Assembly: GCF_003971235.1 (NCBI RefSeq)
Contig: NZ_CP034661.1
Location: 2,418,001 to 2,482,000, forward strand
Direction of reading: 5' to 3'
Source: Chryseobacterium aureum
GTDB lineage: Bacteria > Bacteroidota > Bacteroidia > Flavobacteriales > Weeksellaceae
Length of the DNA: 64,000 nt
Shown here: positions 61,325-64,000 of the stretch, piece after piece
Layout: the number at the start of each line of letters is the position of its first letter
Position numbering within the stretch: position 1 is the first letter of the stretch
Program-made: the position numbers and the translations under genes
Notes under the pieces: generated by a model
The model's input: only the letters and a program-made list of their open reading frames with translations
The model's database searches: none
Told to the model about the DNA's origin: nothing

Positions 61325-64000
61325 TTAGAATTTTAAAGTTACATCTATTCCAATATCACGAGTCGTAGGCAATACCCCGATAGACTGTCCTTTTGCAGCT
61401 AATCCGTTTCCTGTACCTGCTTCCGGATCGGCGTACGGTAAGTTCTTATGGATAATCCATAAATTTCTACCTACGATAGATATTTTTGCATCCCGAATAG
61501 AAGTATTCGCTAAAATAGATTTTGGCAAAGAGTATCCTATACTGGCTTCTCTCAGTTTTACATAAGAAGCGTCATACACGAATCTCTTGTTTGGCATAAC
61601 ACCATATCCATCTACACTACCCGCCGAAGTAGGATCACCCGCAACGGTAGTATTTACATTTCCATTTGGATTAACCCCCGGGTTGATCACACCGCTTTCT
61701 CTGTAATACGCGGTCTCTTCATATAGTCCGGTTGCTGTACCATAGGCCATATCCGGAGAATAGACATCCCCACCCTGTTTAACATCAATAAGGAAGCTTA
61801 CAGAAAAATCTTTATAGCGGAAGCTGTTTCTAACTCCTCCTACCCAATCTGGTGTAATATTTCCGATAACCTGATTATTATTTCTAAGATAATTTCCGCT
61901 AACCGGATCTACAATTTTGTTCCCATTGGCATCATACTGGTAGTCTGATCCTACCAATGCTCCAAAAGCTTGTCCAACACGGGCATTCAGAGACACTCCA
62001 TTCTGATAGGTTGCCATCAGATAATTCTGTGAATTACCATTGAGTGAAATAACCTTATTTTCATTTTTAGACCAGTTCACGTTAATATCCCAGCTAAAGT
62101 TATCAGATTTAAACGGGGTACCATTCAGCTGAACTTCAATCCCTTTATTATCAATCTGCCCGGCATTTACAAGGAATGTTCTATATCCTGTAGCTGAAGA
62201 TACCGGTAAATTGATGATTTGATCAATGGTTTTAGTCTTATAAATAGCAACATCAAATCCTAATCTGTTTTTGAAGAACTGAGCCTCCATACCGAATTCA
62301 GTTTCTTTAGATCTCTGAGGTTTTAAGTTGGGATTCGCAAGGAAATAAGGCTGATCAAATAATCCTTCACCTCTTGCTTTAAATGTATTGGCCAGTCTGT
62401 AATTAGACGTAGAAGAACCTACTTCAGCATAATTTCCTCTGATTTTCCAGAAACTCAGCCATGGCTGTTTCACAAATTCTGACAAGATAAGGGATCCTGT
62501 CACTGATGGATATGAGTAACTGTTATTTCCTTTTGGCAAGTTAGAAGACTGGTCAACACGGAAGGTACCATCTACAAATAAAAAGTTCTTATATCCGAAA
62601 GATGCGGTTGCATATAAACTCGACGTCACAAACTTCGCATAATTTTCGTCTGGCGGAAGGATTGTTCTTACTGAGTTGGAAATAGCAAAAAGTCCCGGTT
62701 TAGATAAACCGCCTTCTGTACTCATATATACGTTATCGATCAGGTTTCTTCTAACGTTTCCTCCGGCAATACCGCTAACATTCAGGTCAGGAGTGATGTT
62801 AAATTTATAATTAGCAAACAAATCAAAATTCATTTCTGAATTTTTAACATTTGTTCTTGCATACCCAGAGCCTACATTAAGACCAGAAGCTCCAAATACC
62901 TGCGGCAGTGATCCGTTCATTAATCTTTCTTCCACTACCATCTGTAAATCGTCATAAGATAATTTACCTGTGATTCCGAAGTTTTTAGAAACATCATACT
63001 TTAATTGGGCATAACTAAAAACTCTGGTTCTATCATCTGACTGATAACTCTGGTATCTTTGGAAATAAGGGTTATTCCAGTATTGCGGTGTACCGTCATC
63101 TGCTGATGTTCTATTCCAGGAAAAGTTACTGTTACCATTGTTCTGGTAGGCATTTCTTAATGCATATACGTCTACGTTGGTTTGCCACCACTGTCTGAAA
63201 CCGGAGACAATATTATCGGAATAACCTGTTTCGTTACGTCCTCTTGTCCCTTGTAATGTTAAAGTAGTGAAGACAGAAGCATGTAATTTATCTGTAAAGT
63301 CGTGACTGAACTTTGCTGAGATTGTATTTTTTCTCAACTCCGAATTAGGCATCAAACCATTGGAAAGCATATTGGAATATGATAAGGAAAGGTTTGACGT
63401 TTTATTGCCTTTTTCAAGGGTAATTGTATTAATGTAAGTGACTGGTGTTTCAAAGAATTTAATGGGACCGTTTTTAGCAGCCACCCAAGGGGTTGCTTTA
63501 CCGTAATTAGGTGAAGACGGATCGAATGAATCCCATTGGTAAACTAGTGAATTGGGATTAAATACAGGTCCATAGGATGCATCATCTCCAAAGTTGGCAT
63601 AGTTATATCCTCCCGGCCCCGGATCTTCGTTCCAGGATTCCCCTCCATATCCGGCTCCATATTTTTTCTGATATTTTGGAAATGTGGATTTATCAATAAA
63701 ACCAGCTGTAATTCCTGAGTTTAAAGTTACTCCCCAGCTTCCGTCATTATTTCCTTTCCCGCTTTTGGTTACAATAAGGATTACCCCATCACTTCCTCTT
63801 TCTCCATATAAGGCAGATGCAGCAGCTCCTTTTAATACGTTAATTGATTCAATATCTTCCTGGTTGATATCTGACAAGAAGTTACCGTAATCAAACGGGG
63901 CTCCTGTTGTTACGGTTGTATTATTAACAGGGGAACCGTCAATTACAATAAGCGGAGAACCACCATTTAAAGATTTGTATCCTCTGATCAAAAGGTTGGC
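61325..64000 (-). CDS. SusC/RagA family TonB-dependent transporter, pair 1 (5' end cut by window)
   Basis: The frame is open to the right edge, giving 891 codons from within the plug (ANLLIRGYKSLNGGSPLIVIDGSPVNN) to the C-terminus GIDVTLKF; the signal peptide, TonB box and first part of the plug are missing. The first in-window start-like codon (TTG at 63991) is internal. Closely similar to pair 2 across the plug (NVLKGAAASALYGERGSDGVILIVTK) and barrel (NYGKATPWVAAKNGPIKFFETP; GFRQWWQTNVDVYALRNAY). It forms the uptake pore with the SusD lid 4 nt downstream. Confidence 0.95.
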   Translation of the reverse strand, partial: ANLLIRGYKSLNGGSPLIVIDGSPVNNTTVTTGAPFDYGNFLSDINQEDIESINVLKGAAASALYGERGSDGVILIVTKSGKGNNDGSWGVTLNSGITAGFIDKSTFPKYQKKYGAGYGGESWNEDPGPGGYNYANFGDDASYGPVFNPNSLVYQWDSFDPSSPNYGKATPWVAAKNGPIKFFETPVTYINTITLEKGNKTSNLSLSYSNMLSNGLMPNSELRKNTISAKFSHDFTDKLHASVFTTLTLQGTRGRNETGYSDNIVSGFRQWWQTNVDVYALRNAYQNNGNSNFSWNRTSADDGTPQYWNNPYFQRYQSYQSDDRTRVFSYAQLKYDVSKNFGITGKLSYDDLQMVVEERLMNGSLPQVFGASGLNVGSGYARTNVKNSEMNFDLFANYKFNITPDLNVSGIAGGNVRRNLIDNVYMSTEGGLSKPGLFAISNSVRTILPPDENYAKFVTSSLYATASFGYKNFLFVDGTFRVDQSSNLPKGNNSYSYPSVTGSLILSEFVKQPWLSFWKIRGNYAEVGSSTSNYRLANTFKARGEGLFDQPYFLANPNLKPQRSKETEFGMEAQFFKNRLGFDVAIYKTKTIDQIINLPVSSATGYRTFLVNAGQIDNKGIEVQLNGTPFKSDNFSWDINVNWSKNENKVISLNGNSQNYLMATYQNGVSLNARVGQAFGALVGSDYQYDANGNKIVDPVSGNYLRNNNQVIGNITPDWVGGVRNSFRYKDFSVSFLIDVKQGGDVYSPDMAYGTATGLYEETAYYRESGVINPGVNPNGNVNTTVAGDPTSAGSVDGYGVMPNKRFVYDASYVKLREASIGYSLPKSILANTSIRDAKISIVGRNLWIIHKNLPYADPEAGTGNGLAAKGQSIGVLPTTRDIGIDVTLKF

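Overview
The window comes from a low-GC Bacteroidota chromosome, most probably a Chryseobacterium-like member of the Weeksellaceae (Flavobacteriia). Reasons: SusC/SusD pairs, a T9SS-sorted delta-60-repeat protein, a fused CcoNO cytochrome oxidase subunit, the TamB-TamL pair, a class II HMG-CoA reductase, many TAnnTTTG promoter boxes and almost no Shine-Dalgarno sequences. It is ordinary chromosome: I see no prophage, insertion sequence, CRISPR array or integrase.

Layout. 1-3.6 kb: a tightly packed minus-strand operon (HMG-CoA reductase, a 55-aa membrane peptide, a DUF3298-type exported protein, a DUF423 protein, and an esterase cut by the window edge). 3.7-8.6 kb: nucleic-acid repair genes. 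A radical SAM protein and its usual DUF4130 partner are separated by a C1q-like surface protein, followed by a DnaA-box cluster and a HEAT-repeat DNA alkylation repair protein. 8.7-12 kb: HxlR regulator, DUF4846 lipoprotein, pfkA-gapA. 12.2-16 kb: an unrecognised two-gene exported module, a LuxR regulator and an MpaB/Lcp-type oxygenase. 16.3-24.2 kb: recA, an unknown cytosolic protein, an S9 peptidase and htpG. 24.5-29.8 kb: small regulators, an alkyltransferase-like protein without the catalytic Cys, a deoxyhypusine-synthase homologue, a GreA/GreB-like factor, arfB, menE and tRNA-Gln. This stretch also holds several dispersed non-coding repeats.

29.9-36.2 kb: T9SS cargo, HdeD-like protein, exported agmatine-deiminase-family enzyme, amino-acid permease and a second C1q-like protein. 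36.4-40.6 kb: a beta-propeller sensor kinase and LuxR response regulator, with an XRE regulator beside them. 40.7-43.9 kb: ccoNO and ccoP (terminal oxidase). 44.2-52.5 kb: tamB-tamL-yihY envelope operon. 52.6-64 kb: argS, then two tandem SusC-SusD outer-membrane uptake pairs separated by a small lipocalin-like lipoprotein. The distal SusC runs off the right edge.

No complete novel defence or biosynthetic system is evident. The points most worth a second look are the split radical SAM/DUF4130 repair pair, the three perfect DnaA boxes at 7.48-7.77 kb (oriC candidate), the overlapping 55-codon gene at 2.13-2.30 kb, the bacterial deoxyhypusine-synthase homologue framed by an inverted 80-nt repeat, and the repeat families in the intergenic spaces.
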